Part shown: positions 52,971-61,721 of the stretch, piece by piece
Layout: the number at the start of each line of letters is the position of its first letter
Position numbering within the stretch: the first letter of the stretch is position 1
Source of the DNA: an uncultured Bacteroidales bacterium
GTDB taxonomy: Bacteria > Bacteroidota > Bacteroidia > Bacteroidales > UBA932
NCBI GenBank assembly: GCA_944326365.1
Contig: CALVDR010000002.1
Span: 62,001-126,000 of the forward strand
Length of the DNA: 64,000 nt
Reading direction: 5' to 3'
The notes under the pieces: generated by a model
What the model was told of the DNA's origin: nothing
The model's input: only the letters and a program-made list of their open reading frames with translations
Databases searched by the model: none
Position numbers and translations under genes: made by a program

Positions 52971-53883
52971 AAGTCCTTGTCATTGAGAGTGGAACAACCA
53001 CGACATAGTCCGCACGCCCCTTTTCTATCTTCGCTTTCGCAGGGTCCTCCGCTTCCTCGACGGACACGGTGGAAATTTTTGTCCCCGGAGCATATTTTCT
53101 GATATAATACGCTATTGCAGAATGATATGCAGAATGGAGTTCCCCCTGAAAATGGAAGAAAGTCTGGTCATCCTCACGGTTTTCAGTGATGAAATATGCC
53201 ATGGTCGCATCTTTCAACGCCTGGGCATCCACGAGATTCCGCACATCGCTCTTTTTGGCAGGCATGCCGCCCATATTCTTAAAGAAATCGGCCACATACT
53301 CATAAAGCCGGTCTTCATAATCCACCTCTATAGGAAGCGGAGCCATATAAGAATAGGCTGCCGTATCGAGCGAATCCAGAATGCCCAACCCCATTTTCGA
53401 AACCATATTGGCATACTTGCGGGGTACGTTCGTGGCGATGAACGGAATCCTGTTCCCGGCGGCGAACTCCAATACCGGCTTATAATCCGTATCGAAATTC
53501 GGCCACAGTCTCGAGTTAGCCACATAGGTATCCATATCCATCAGGGAATCGAGCACGAATTCGTCCAACGTCAGCTGATTGTCGCACTCCCACATCTCGG
53601 CGCCGATTACGAGCCCGTCGCCTTTCAAATCATAAAGATCCTTCGCGATATTGAGTTCCATCCAGTGCGAAATCGGATCATTGTGCATTTCTCCGAAAAG
53701 GATGACATCCGATCTTGAAATATCCTGCATCATCTTTTCGTACGAAACCGGCGTTCCGTTACCGTTATAAATCACGAAAGCGTCAAGTCCGGTCATACCG
53801 GATGCGTTGCTGCAGGATAAAAACGCCCCTGCGGACAACAATGTAGCCAAGACGGCTGCCGCCGCCGAAAAACCTTTGCTCAT
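52960..53883 (-). CDS. ChaN-like (Cofac_haem_bdg) lipoprotein
   Basis: A 307-residue lipoprotein (lipobox FLSC, Cys24). It shares with the other ChaN-like protein of the window FGEMHNDPISHWMELN (Glu65, His67, His73), GLVIGAEMWECDNQLTLDEFV and, near the end, FQGELHSAYHSAIAYY. FIATNVPRKYANMV also matches. This fold binds haem in Campylobacter ChaN and is related to TIKI/TraB metalloproteases. It is fourth in a TonB-receptor operon, between DUF6850 and the ABC ATPase. That two separate TonB-importer operons here each contain a ChaN-like protein argues for a shared task. Confidence 0.86.
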   Translation of the reverse strand: MSKGFSAAAAVLATLLSAGAFLSCSNASGMTGLDAFVIYNGNGTPVSYEKMMQDISRSDVILFGEMHNDPISHWMELNIAKDLYDLKGDGLVIGAEMWECDNQLTLDEFVLDSLMDMDTYVANSRLWPNFDTDYKPVLEFAAGNRIPFIATNVPRKYANMVSKMGLGILDSLDTAAYSYMAPLPIEVDYEDRLYEYVADFFKNMGGMPAKKSDVRNLVDAQALKDATMAYFITENREDDQTFFHFQGELHSAYHSAIAYYIRKYAPGTKISTVSVEEAEDPAKAKIEKGRADYVVVVPLSMTRTYAD

Positions 53884-53885
53884 AA

Positions 53886-55415
53886 TCAGAAAAAAATACT
53901 TATGGATAATTGTGCTGTGTTGAAATTCCGTTTTGAGACGAGACTCATGTCTCTCGAATATTTGGCGCCTACGGCAATGATGTTGTTCTTCCCTGTCGGG
54001 ATATCGACATCGATGCCGGCAGAAAAGCCGGCAATGTCTTCATCATACCATTCGCTCAATGGGATGCCTATGTATTCCGTATAAATATTTCCGGTATTTG
54101 CGGCAGCCCCGGGGCTGTGGGAAACAGAAAGCCCGGTCACGTAGCTGCCGGCAGCGGATATCCCCGCATATACGCGTCCTATGCTGAAACCGGTCTGCAC
54201 TTTCAGGAACGCATCAGCCGCAGAATGTCCGAACCGGTAATTGTAGTTTTTGTCCTGTCTGTTCTCCGACAGATATCCTGCTCCGGCCATTACCGATTCG
54301 AGGACCGGCATTCCGGGCCTCCACTCAAGGGAAACATCGGCCGTCAGAGCATTGTAGTTATAATTCCGGATATACACCGAGGAAGAGTTGTTCCATGATT
54401 TTCCGGAACCTGTCGTCATACCGGCATTGCCGCGCAGATGCAGGGAGGATCTGCCGAGAAAAAGAGATTCGGAGAAAGTAACCTGATGCTTCATGTAGCG
54501 GTAATCGGTCCAGCGCTGCTGCCTCTTGGCAGACTGGATACCCTGCTGATACCATCCGTCGTTTCCGGAACAGAAATCGTACGCCACGGAAAACTCGTTC
54601 CTGTCGTTCTTCTGCAGCCACTGTGCAAACGCCCCGGGAGCATTTTCGATCCAAGCCATATTGTTCAGCAAATCGGACAGATATGTTCCGAGACCGTTTA
54701 TCAGATAAATGGTAAAATCAGGGCCGCTCGAGTAAATCGTACTGAATCCGGGCTTCTCCTTGGCATGCAGCCAGCCCGCTCCGAGACTGAAGACATGGCC
54801 TGAAGGCAGGCTGCAGGAAGCCGCTATTCTCAGATCGATGTTGAGCGTAGTCTGGGCATTCCTCACATCGTTCTTGCGGAAAGACATATCCCCGGTATAG
54901 ACCGCTGAAGCCCCTGCAGACCAGCGTGTGCCGAACTTTCTCGCTGCTGCGGCCGTCAGTCCGTACTTCTGGATATTCCATTTCGTCCCAGGATTCTTGC
55001 AGAAATAGAAAGACGGGGAGCCATTGTTCCTGAGACGGTATGAAAGATTGGCGCGGACGCTGTCTGCCTGCCCGTTTTCATAGACGAAACTGCCGCTGAA
55101 CACCCATTTGTTGTCCGGAAACCGGACAATGGATTCGGTATACACACGTCCCGTCAGCAGGCCGTCGCAAGTCTGCGGATGATGCAGTTTCCCGTCTTCG
55201 TAGTCGCCTTCGAGACTGATTTCCGCATATGTCGGATACTCCCACCATGTCAGCATGGACGGGTTATCCCCGTAAACATAACGGTACTGTGTCCCGAAAA
55301 ACTCCCTTTCAGCCCTGTCCGGAACAGACAAGGTATCCGTATCCCGCATCCCCGCAGCATGCAGGGATACGGAAAGCAGACTGAAAAGCAATATGATTCT
55401 ATATGAATTCATCAA
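53886..55415 (-). CDS. DUF6850-type outer-membrane beta-barrel protein
   Basis: A 509-residue protein with a signal peptide (IILLFSLLSVSLHAAG). The body is rich in alternating amphipathic strands with many Tyr, Trp and Phe and ends AQLSISIFF, with the terminal Phe of outer-membrane barrels. The region EFFGTQYRYVYGDNPSMLTWWEYPTYAEISLEGDYEDGKL near 38-75 and the overall layout fit DUF6850. It overlaps the DUF4876 gene by 4 nt and ends 2 nt before the ChaN-like gene. Function is unknown. It may form a second pore or scaffold for the TonB receptor of the operon. Confidence 0.75.
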   Translation of the reverse strand: MMNSYRIILLFSLLSVSLHAAGMRDTDTLSVPDRAEREFFGTQYRYVYGDNPSMLTWWEYPTYAEISLEGDYEDGKLHHPQTCDGLLTGRVYTESIVRFPDNKWVFSGSFVYENGQADSVRANLSYRLRNNGSPSFYFCKNPGTKWNIQKYGLTAAAARKFGTRWSAGASAVYTGDMSFRKNDVRNAQTTLNIDLRIAASCSLPSGHVFSLGAGWLHAKEKPGFSTIYSSGPDFTIYLINGLGTYLSDLLNNMAWIENAPGAFAQWLQKNDRNEFSVAYDFCSGNDGWYQQGIQSAKRQQRWTDYRYMKHQVTFSESLFLGRSSLHLRGNAGMTTGSGKSWNNSSSVYIRNYNYNALTADVSLEWRPGMPVLESVMAGAGYLSENRQDKNYNYRFGHSAADAFLKVQTGFSIGRVYAGISAAGSYVTGLSVSHSPGAAANTGNIYTEYIGIPLSEWYDEDIAGFSAGIDVDIPTGKNNIIAVGAKYSRDMSLVSKRNFNTAQLSISIFF

Positions 55416-56743
55416 TAATTGAAACCGCCTTTCGGTGTAGGAGGGTCTATCGGCTCGAAATCGTTCGTGGTGTTGTTCGTGTCCTGGAATATGGTGCGGC
55501 CAGCCTTTGCGGAAGCCTCGGCATCCACTTTTCTGCGCTGGCTGAAATTGGTCATGGACCCGTCATCGTTAGGAATATAGCCGAAACCGATATCCACTAC
55601 GTCAGGAAGCCTCTTCCAGCGGGCGGATTCCATGTTGTTCACGAAGTCGGCGCCGTCTATTATGCAGTCTACGGGGATTTTCATGAGAGCCTGTTCATTC
55701 ACGTTGCCGTCGCGTGTATAAGTGTAAATCATGACATCTTCATCCGTAAGTTCTTCTTCCGGTTTGAATACTATCAGGGAGCCGCCACTCATGTCGAGCA
55801 AGAAATAATCATACGGATCCGCTATATAGACATTGTCCATATTCGGTACGTCCGGATTGTCAAGATCGAAGTAGTCATTTCCTGTCCGTCCCTGATCCTG
55901 AAGCCACTGCACGGCATACGTCTCCATATTAGCCACGGACAGATCTATGATATGGCTGAGCTGCGTCTGATCTACAGTCGTTTCATATTCTTCGGCGGCC
56001 CTGCGGACCTCTTCCTTGAAATTAATGGCATTAGTAGCGACCAAGAAACTTTCTCCCGGCTCCAGAAGATAATCATCGCCATCTCCAGGGATCCGGATTA
56101 CAAGACTCGCATAGACATGGTTGTGATCCAGATTCGGGTCCTCTCGCATGGAAACTGCCGGAGCGGACTCGAAATCGGCAGTGGCAGGTGTCCAGGCATC
56201 GGCAATATGGACTCCATCCAGATAGATGGCCTTGTCGCCATTGTTGTACAGTTCGAAGAACTGGTCTTTCAACATTGTCGCTGTCGCAGGATCATAGTTA
56301 TAGCTGTGCCCCGAATAAAACACCTCTTTGATTATCAGACCATAATACGGGCTGTCCAAATCAACTGTAGTTGCCGTCAAACTTACCGTAGAGTATGCGG
56401 TCAGCTGTGATTCCACCAGCACTCCGTTGTCCACACCGTTAATACTGGTACCTTCGTATGTTCCGGATACCGAAACATTATATGTTCCCGCAGTCAATTC
56501 CTCGAAAAGGGCTGTTCCCTTGTCATCGGTGGTCTGTGTGGACTGTACGCCGTCGGCAGTACTCAGGATGGATACTGTAAGTCCGGACAGCTCCATGTCA
56601 GGATATGCTTCTGGAGCTTCGACTGTTACGCTGAGAGAGCCGAGATAAGACTCGTCATCCATGTTGTCCATGCAGGACACGGACATGAATCCCGCTGCCG
56701 TCATGCAGAAAAGGATTCCGGTTAAAGAATTAAAACGTGTCAT
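55412..56743 (-). CDS. DUF4876-like surface lipoprotein
   Basis: A 443-residue lipoprotein (lipobox SVSC). A carboxypeptidase-regulatory/Ig-like domain occupies ~35-125 (GSLSVTVEAPEAYPDMELSGLTVSIL, TTDDKGTALFEELTAGTYNVSVSG). A lamin-tail-like beta domain follows (IIKEVFYSGHSY, KDQFFELYNNGDKAIYLDGVHIAD). The C-terminus DPPTPKGGFNY is conserved-looking. It overlaps the receptor gene by 4 nt and the DUF6850 gene by 4 nt. A surface capture role for the receptor's cargo is inferred from order; the family has no assigned function that I know. Confidence 0.78.
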   Translation of the reverse strand: MTRFNSLTGILFCMTAAGFMSVSCMDNMDDESYLGSLSVTVEAPEAYPDMELSGLTVSILSTADGVQSTQTTDDKGTALFEELTAGTYNVSVSGTYEGTSINGVDNGVLVESQLTAYSTVSLTATTVDLDSPYYGLIIKEVFYSGHSYNYDPATATMLKDQFFELYNNGDKAIYLDGVHIADAWTPATADFESAPAVSMREDPNLDHNHVYASLVIRIPGDGDDYLLEPGESFLVATNAINFKEEVRRAAEEYETTVDQTQLSHIIDLSVANMETYAVQWLQDQGRTGNDYFDLDNPDVPNMDNVYIADPYDYFLLDMSGGSLIVFKPEEELTDEDVMIYTYTRDGNVNEQALMKIPVDCIIDGADFVNNMESARWKRLPDVVDIGFGYIPNDDGSMTNFSQRRKVDAEASAKAGRTIFQDTNNTTNDFEPIDPPTPKGGFNY

Positions 56744-59403
56744 TTGTTGTTTGTTTTAGATGTTATGGTAAATGTCATGCTGAAACCGAAATTGATGTCG
56801 CCGTTCAGGGTCCTCCTGGAGTCTTTAAAGACGTAAGTCGGATTGTACCAAAGAAAATTGTTGGCATAGAGGCTGAACGAATGTCCGTTTCTCGTCTCTT
56901 TTCTTATTTGCATGTGGAAATTGGCATAGACAGGCTTTTTGTCCGTGATCTCCAGGACGCTCGCCTCGCGTTTCAAATCGGCGTACTGTTCTGTCTCCCT
57001 TTCCTCTACAGGTATGTCATGGTATGTCCCGTCCCCGTCATAGTAGGCTATGGGCCACAGGCTTCCTCCGACAGGCTCCACATAGTCCACGAAATTCAGT
57101 TCCGCACTGAGGGTGAAAATAAGTCTCAGTTTGGGTATCTGCTGTATGGCGGTGATGCGGCCGGAGCCGATCCTGGTGATGTACTGCGAATTCTCATATA
57201 CTCCGTAACGGGCTTTCGCATCTCCCACGACATACCTCGATAGTTCCAGTTTGTAGCCGTGGTTCTGCTGCCTCGTCCTGACATAGCTTCCCTGTATGTT
57301 GAACTCGGTATGAGTGCTTTCGATTCTGGCCGGGACCAATGTGAGTTCTATTCCGTCCGTGGTCTCCTCGATATCGTTGCTCATCACCAATTTCTCCCTC
57401 AGCAGGATATCAGTGTCGCCCTCTATCGGACTTACTTTCGGCGGTTCCCCTTCGGGAGCATCCACGACCTCATAATTTTGCTTGTAGAGCATCAGCAGTT
57501 CCGGCGAGAGAGTGATTCCGTTTTTGAGCACCTTGTGATATGCCGTCAGCCGGAGGGTCAGCCATCGTGACTCCCAGTCGATTCCGGCCTCCACGGTATT
57601 CGTATGGCTCGGCCTCAGATGCTCGTTTCTGGCTTCATACACGTAGGTACTGACGATTGCAAGCCTTTCCGCAGGGTCCGTGGCATAGTAGCTCATGTTC
57701 GTATAGTCGAAGTATGCCGGACCCGGATAGAGCTGGACCATGGCGGGAGCCTTGTAGGCAAGTCCCCAGGCGGCCCTTACAGACAGCTGGTCGAAGAATT
57801 TCAACGTTCCGGAAAGCCGCGGAGCCAGCAGATGATAGCGTCCGTTCATAAAGTCGTATCTGAGTCCGAGACGCATGTTCGTACCGACCTTTTCCGAATC
57901 GTTCCTGACCGTAGTTTCGTGATAAGCGGAAAATGTGTTGGAAGCCGGAATTTCATAGAATGTAGCGTTTCTGGCGCCTATTCCTCCGACGGAAGACACG
58001 GCATTGCCCACGATAGACCTTCCGCTGCCGAAATTCTTGTCCCATGTGTATTGCAGACCGGTCAGGAAATTGAAAGACCAGGATTTGCGGCTCATGGTCT
58101 TGTTCCAGTCGATATTGGCATTCAGGTTGACCGGAAGCCCTTTCATTATCTGTTCCTGCTTGAAAAAGATGGAGGAGTAGCCTGTAATATATGTTCCTGT
58201 CTCCAACGCTTCTATCAGAGGCAGCGGTCCGGTACCGTAATCCATATAATAGGAGTACTGGTTGTCAATACTTCCTCCGAGAGTATAGCTCAGCTTTCCG
58301 AAGCGTTTGAAATCCATGTCTCCGGTGATGCTGAGATTTATGTTCTGGTTGTTGACTTCGGTCTCGCTCGGCATTTTCTCCTCAGGCTCGAATCTCTGGC
58401 CGTTGAAGCCGAGATAAGCCTGCATGGCGACGGTATTGGTCCAGTTCAGTTTCTTATTGACGGTAGTCATCCATCTCAGACCTACCGAGGCATTCTGATA
58501 GAAATTTTTCCGCTGTACGGGACTTTCATCCGCGTACGTGTAGGAGACGTCGGTGTTCAGGACTCCGCCTTTTTTCCCGAGGTCGAATCCTTTCGAAAGT
58601 GCGACCTGATAAGAGGTCGAGTTCATGTTGGCGGAAATGCTGAGCGGAGAAAAACCGGTCTTGTTTTTTACTATAATGGTGCCGGAGGCAAGATTGCCGT
58701 ATTTGGCTGAGGCTACGCCGGTGATGACTTCGACGCTCTGTATTCCCGAGGCGGAAATGGATCTTAGGTCAATACCCCCCCCCACGGATGATCGGCTGTC
58801 GCCTATTCCTATCGTAGGATTGGACGCTTGCATGTTCGCATCATTGCTCAGAGCCATACCGTTCACGATGACGGACGTACCGAAATTGTTCGCATCGGAA
58901 ACTACTGCGGAGCGGAGGTTGGCCTGCTGCACGCTCATGAAATCGGATGCTCCCATCTTGTTTCCAGGAAGCAGGGACAGAATATCGTTCAGGTTCATAG
59001 CCTGAATCTGCTTGATGGCCTGGTCGTCGACCCGGTAGACGCTTGTGCCCTTGTTGCTGTTGACCGCAGTGGCGGTCACTACGACTTCGTCCATGTTGAG
59101 TGCCTCCGGCTGCAATGTGAATATCAGGGAATCCATATCGCTGTCGATATCAAGACAGCACTCTATCGTCCTGAAGCCCATGAACGATATGCCGATAGTG
59201 CTTCGGCCCTTGGGCAGCCGTATCGAGAAATTTCCGTCATGATCGGTGTATGTGGAAATAAAGAGGTCTTTCTGCACGACAGACACGAACTCCATCGGTC
59301 TGTCCCTGTCGTCGTATACGGTACCGGACACGGTAAATTCCTGAGCGGCAACCGACAGCGCCGTTAAAAACAGAATCAATACGGATGCGAAAAGTCTGTT
59401 CAT
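56740..59403 (-). CDS. TonB-dependent receptor of the six-gene ABC/ChaN operon
   Basis: An 887-residue outer-membrane receptor. The signal peptide ends SVAAQ. A CarboxypepD_reg-like domain (TVSGTVYDDRDRPMEFVSVV) is followed by a plug (MDEVVVTATAVNSNKGTSVYRV, VNGMALSNDANMQ, VITGVASAKYGNLASGTIIVKNKTG), then a barrel ending NGDINFGFSMTFTITSKTNNK. No SusD gene is adjacent. It is first in the operon. A G9 tract (58775-58783 on the plus strand as C9) encodes Gly208-Gly210 inside the plug, so a slip would abolish the protein. It is shorter than the SusC proteins and closer to siderophore/haem-type receptors in layout. Confidence 0.92.
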   Translation of the reverse strand: MNRLFASVLILFLTALSVAAQEFTVSGTVYDDRDRPMEFVSVVQKDLFISTYTDHDGNFSIRLPKGRSTIGISFMGFRTIECCLDIDSDMDSLIFTLQPEALNMDEVVVTATAVNSNKGTSVYRVDDQAIKQIQAMNLNDILSLLPGNKMGASDFMSVQQANLRSAVVSDANNFGTSVIVNGMALSNDANMQASNPTIGIGDSRSSVGGGIDLRSISASGIQSVEVITGVASAKYGNLASGTIIVKNKTGFSPLSISANMNSTSYQVALSKGFDLGKKGGVLNTDVSYTYADESPVQRKNFYQNASVGLRWMTTVNKKLNWTNTVAMQAYLGFNGQRFEPEEKMPSETEVNNQNINLSITGDMDFKRFGKLSYTLGGSIDNQYSYYMDYGTGPLPLIEALETGTYITGYSSIFFKQEQIMKGLPVNLNANIDWNKTMSRKSWSFNFLTGLQYTWDKNFGSGRSIVGNAVSSVGGIGARNATFYEIPASNTFSAYHETTVRNDSEKVGTNMRLGLRYDFMNGRYHLLAPRLSGTLKFFDQLSVRAAWGLAYKAPAMVQLYPGPAYFDYTNMSYYATDPAERLAIVSTYVYEARNEHLRPSHTNTVEAGIDWESRWLTLRLTAYHKVLKNGITLSPELLMLYKQNYEVVDAPEGEPPKVSPIEGDTDILLREKLVMSNDIEETTDGIELTLVPARIESTHTEFNIQGSYVRTRQQNHGYKLELSRYVVGDAKARYGVYENSQYITRIGSGRITAIQQIPKLRLIFTLSAELNFVDYVEPVGGSLWPIAYYDGDGTYHDIPVEERETEQYADLKREASVLEITDKKPVYANFHMQIRKETRNGHSFSLYANNFLWYNPTYVFKDSRRTLNGDINFGFSMTFTITSKTNNK
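58775..58783 (-). repeat. G9 homopolymer in the TonB-dependent receptor gene
   Basis: Nine consecutive G on the coding strand encode Val-Gly-Gly-Gly in the plug domain. Slippage would switch the receptor off, and possibly reduce expression of the five genes downstream. Confidence 0.95.
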
Positions 59404-59793
59404 GCTTACAGCCTTGGGGATTAAGCTATAAAATGATTATAAGTTCGTCGTAAACGACTTCCGCCTTTACGGACGGTGCTGTCTGCAACCTGTGGGGAAG
59501 TCATCATATCTACAAATATAAACTTTTATTCATAAATTGTTCAGAATTCCACCCGTATTTTTACAGAATTTTCACGGTTCTTTCATTTAAGTTTGGCGAA
59601 TGACATTCCGTTACCTGTAAATAATCAAGACCATATGCTGAAAGGAGAGTATTAGATTTATTCAAGAAATAGTTTAACGATACGCCCTCTTGCAGAAATG
59701 TAGGAGGTTTTGTCGTATAGTTTTAAGAAATATCACTATATTTACTTAGTTTGATCAAATCGGTGTTTTGCATGAATTTTATAAAAATCGTTT
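59404..59793. other. 390-nt divergent intergenic region
   Basis: It separates the TonB-receptor operon from the C69 peptidase gene. It holds the receptor -7 box (59513-59520) and a leader of about 100 nt with short stem-loops (a GTCGTTTACGAC hairpin and CTTAATCCCCAAG). For the peptidase gene I see only a weak TATATTTA at 59737-59744. No coding sequence or known riboswitch is recognisable. Confidence 0.6.
59513..59520 (-). promoter_or_regulatory. -7 box of the TonB-receptor operon
   Basis: On the minus strand TATATTTG matches the Bacteroidetes consensus. It lies about 110 nt upstream of the receptor start. No TTG is found at the -33 spacing, so an activator may be needed. Confidence 0.55.
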
Positions 59794-61605
59794 ATGAAGA
59801 TGTATAGAAAACCATCATTCTTTTTAGCATTATCCAGCAGTCTTGCATCCATGCTGCTGTGCCTGGCCGCAGCACCCGAAGCGAATGCCTGCACGAATGT
59901 CCTTATCTCCAGAGGTGCCAGCGCGGATGGCTCGTGCATGGTTTCATATGCGGCTGATTCTCATACACTTTTCGGAGAACTGTATTTCCGCCCGGCGGCC
60001 AGCCATGAAAAAGGCGAGATGCTGAAAATATACGAGTGGGACACCGGAAAATTCCTCGGCGAGATCCCACAGGTGCCGTATACTTACCAGACAGTCGGAA
60101 ACATGAACGAGCACCAGCTCATCATCGGCGAATCCACGTTCGGAGGGCGTATGGAACTCTTTGACTCCACAGGGATCATGGACTACGGTTCGCTCATCTA
60201 TACCACGCTCCAGAGAGCGAAGACCGCGCGTGAAGCCATAAACATCATAGTTGACCTGGCGAACACTTACGGCTACTATTCCAGCGGGGAATCATTCTCT
60301 ATCGCGGACAAGGATGAAGTCTGGGTCATGGACCTCATCGGGAAAGGCTACAGGGAGGAAAACGGACAGAATGCGAACAAAGGTATAGTCTGGGTGGCCA
60401 GAAGATTGCCGGACGGCTATATATGCGCCCATGCGAACCAGTCCAGAATCAGCACCTTCCCCCTTGACGACCCGGAGAACTGTCTCTATGCGCCGGATGT
60501 CATCTCCTTTGCACGAGAGATGGGCTATTTCGATGGAAAAGACGAGGACTTCAGCTTTTGTGATGCATATAATCCGCTGAATTTCGGTGCCATGCGTGGC
60601 TGCGAAGCCCGGGCCTGGTCAGCTTTCAATATCCTCTGCGACGGGCAGTTCACGTTCGAGGATGAAAACGGAAAGGAAGTGACGTGCGACTCATATGAAT
60701 ATCTCGATTATGCCATGGGGTATGACGCATCGAAGCGTTTCCCTCTCTTCGTGAAACCGTCCAGGAAAATCACCATGAAAGATGTCGCTGATGTCATGCG
60801 CGACCATTTCGAAGGCACTCCGATGGACATGACCACAGATATAGGTGCCGGAGGCAATGCACTTCCGTATCGCTGGAGACCGATGGACTTCGAATATGAA
60901 GGCCATGTTTACGTGAACGAACGTGCGATAGCCACCCAGCAGACCGGATTCTGGTTCGTGGGACAGTCACGCGGCTGGCTACCTGATGTGATAGGCGGCC
61001 TGCTATGGTTCGGTACGGACGATGCCGCCACTTCGTATCTGACTCCGATATATACCAATATAAACAAGGTGCCCGACTGCTTCGCAGAGGGCAATGGCAG
61101 TATCCTCGAATATTCCCCGACTTCGGCATTCTGGATATGCAACCGCGTGGCCAATGCCTGCTACAGAATGTACAATGTCATGGCTCCGGTAGTCATGGCG
61201 AAAGCCGATGATTTCGAGAATGCCCAGATGTCTCTCATCCCTGAAATAGACATCCAGGCCATGGCTCTGTATCAGAAGGCTCTCGACACTCCGAGAAAGC
61301 AGATAAGGCGGAATGACGAAGTGCAGAAAGTCCCAGATCCGTTTGCCGAGGTGAAAGATTTTCTGACAGACTATTCTGTCGGTACTGCTCAGGGCATGTT
61401 TGATGAATGGGTGGACCTGGAAACGTTCCTGCTGGTTAAATTCATGGACGGAAACGTCAAGGCACAGAATCCTGACGGTTCCTTCGTCACAAACGGATAT
61501 TCTGACCGCATCCCTGACGGTATCACGAACCCCGGCTATACGGACAAGTGGAAGGAAGCCGTAGTACGTGATCACGGCGATATCCTCCGTCAGCCTGAAG
61601 AATGA
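59794..61605 (+). CDS. C69-family dipeptidase-like Ntn hydrolase, secreted
   Basis: A 603-residue peptidase of the PepD-like C69 family. The signal peptide ends PEANA and is followed at once by Cys33 (CTNVLISRGASADGS), so signal cleavage would expose the N-terminal nucleophile. The family motifs GESTFGG, YGYYSSGESFSIADKDEVWVMDLIGKG and GIVWVARRLPDGYICAHANQSRI are present. It would cleave dipeptides in the periplasm. It is a single-gene unit ending at a strong terminator. The context (peptidase loci elsewhere in the window) fits growth on proteins or peptides. Confidence 0.92.
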   Translation: MKMYRKPSFFLALSSSLASMLLCLAAAPEANACTNVLISRGASADGSCMVSYAADSHTLFGELYFRPAASHEKGEMLKIYEWDTGKFLGEIPQVPYTYQTVGNMNEHQLIIGESTFGGRMELFDSTGIMDYGSLIYTTLQRAKTAREAINIIVDLANTYGYYSSGESFSIADKDEVWVMDLIGKGYREENGQNANKGIVWVARRLPDGYICAHANQSRISTFPLDDPENCLYAPDVISFAREMGYFDGKDEDFSFCDAYNPLNFGAMRGCEARAWSAFNILCDGQFTFEDENGKEVTCDSYEYLDYAMGYDASKRFPLFVKPSRKITMKDVADVMRDHFEGTPMDMTTDIGAGGNALPYRWRPMDFEYEGHVYVNERAIATQQTGFWFVGQSRGWLPDVIGGLLWFGTDDAATSYLTPIYTNINKVPDCFAEGNGSILEYSPTSAFWICNRVANACYRMYNVMAPVVMAKADDFENAQMSLIPEIDIQAMALYQKALDTPRKQIRRNDEVQKVPDPFAEVKDFLTDYSVGTAQGMFDEWVDLETFLLVKFMDGNVKAQNPDGSFVTNGYSDRIPDGITNPGYTDKWKEAVVRDHGDILRQPEE

Positions 61606-61661
61606 GAAGGACGGACTCCTTTTGAGTCCATGCCCCTCTCTTGATCTGATGGAATAATGTA

Positions 61662-61707
61662 AAAGAAACAAGGTGGCTGTCGTTTAGGACAGCCACCTTG
61701 TTTCTTT
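61662..61707. terminator. Bidirectional terminator between convergent genes
   Basis: Two 20-nt arms (left arm AAAGAAACAAGGTGGCTGTC) are perfectly complementary around a 6-nt loop. The A-run on one side and the T-run on the other serve the C69 gene and the minus-strand fimbrillin-like gene. Confidence 0.95.
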
Positions 61708-61721
61708 TATTGCCGGATATT

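Noticed and set aside
49831-59403. Type IX secretion or gliding locus, because of GldA/GldF/GldG similarity
   Set aside because: No gldK-N, spr or por-type genes are present; only the ABC components are seen.
59404-59512. Cobalamin or other known riboswitch ahead of the TonB-receptor operon
   Set aside because: No core motif of a known class is present in the leader; only short local stems are seen.
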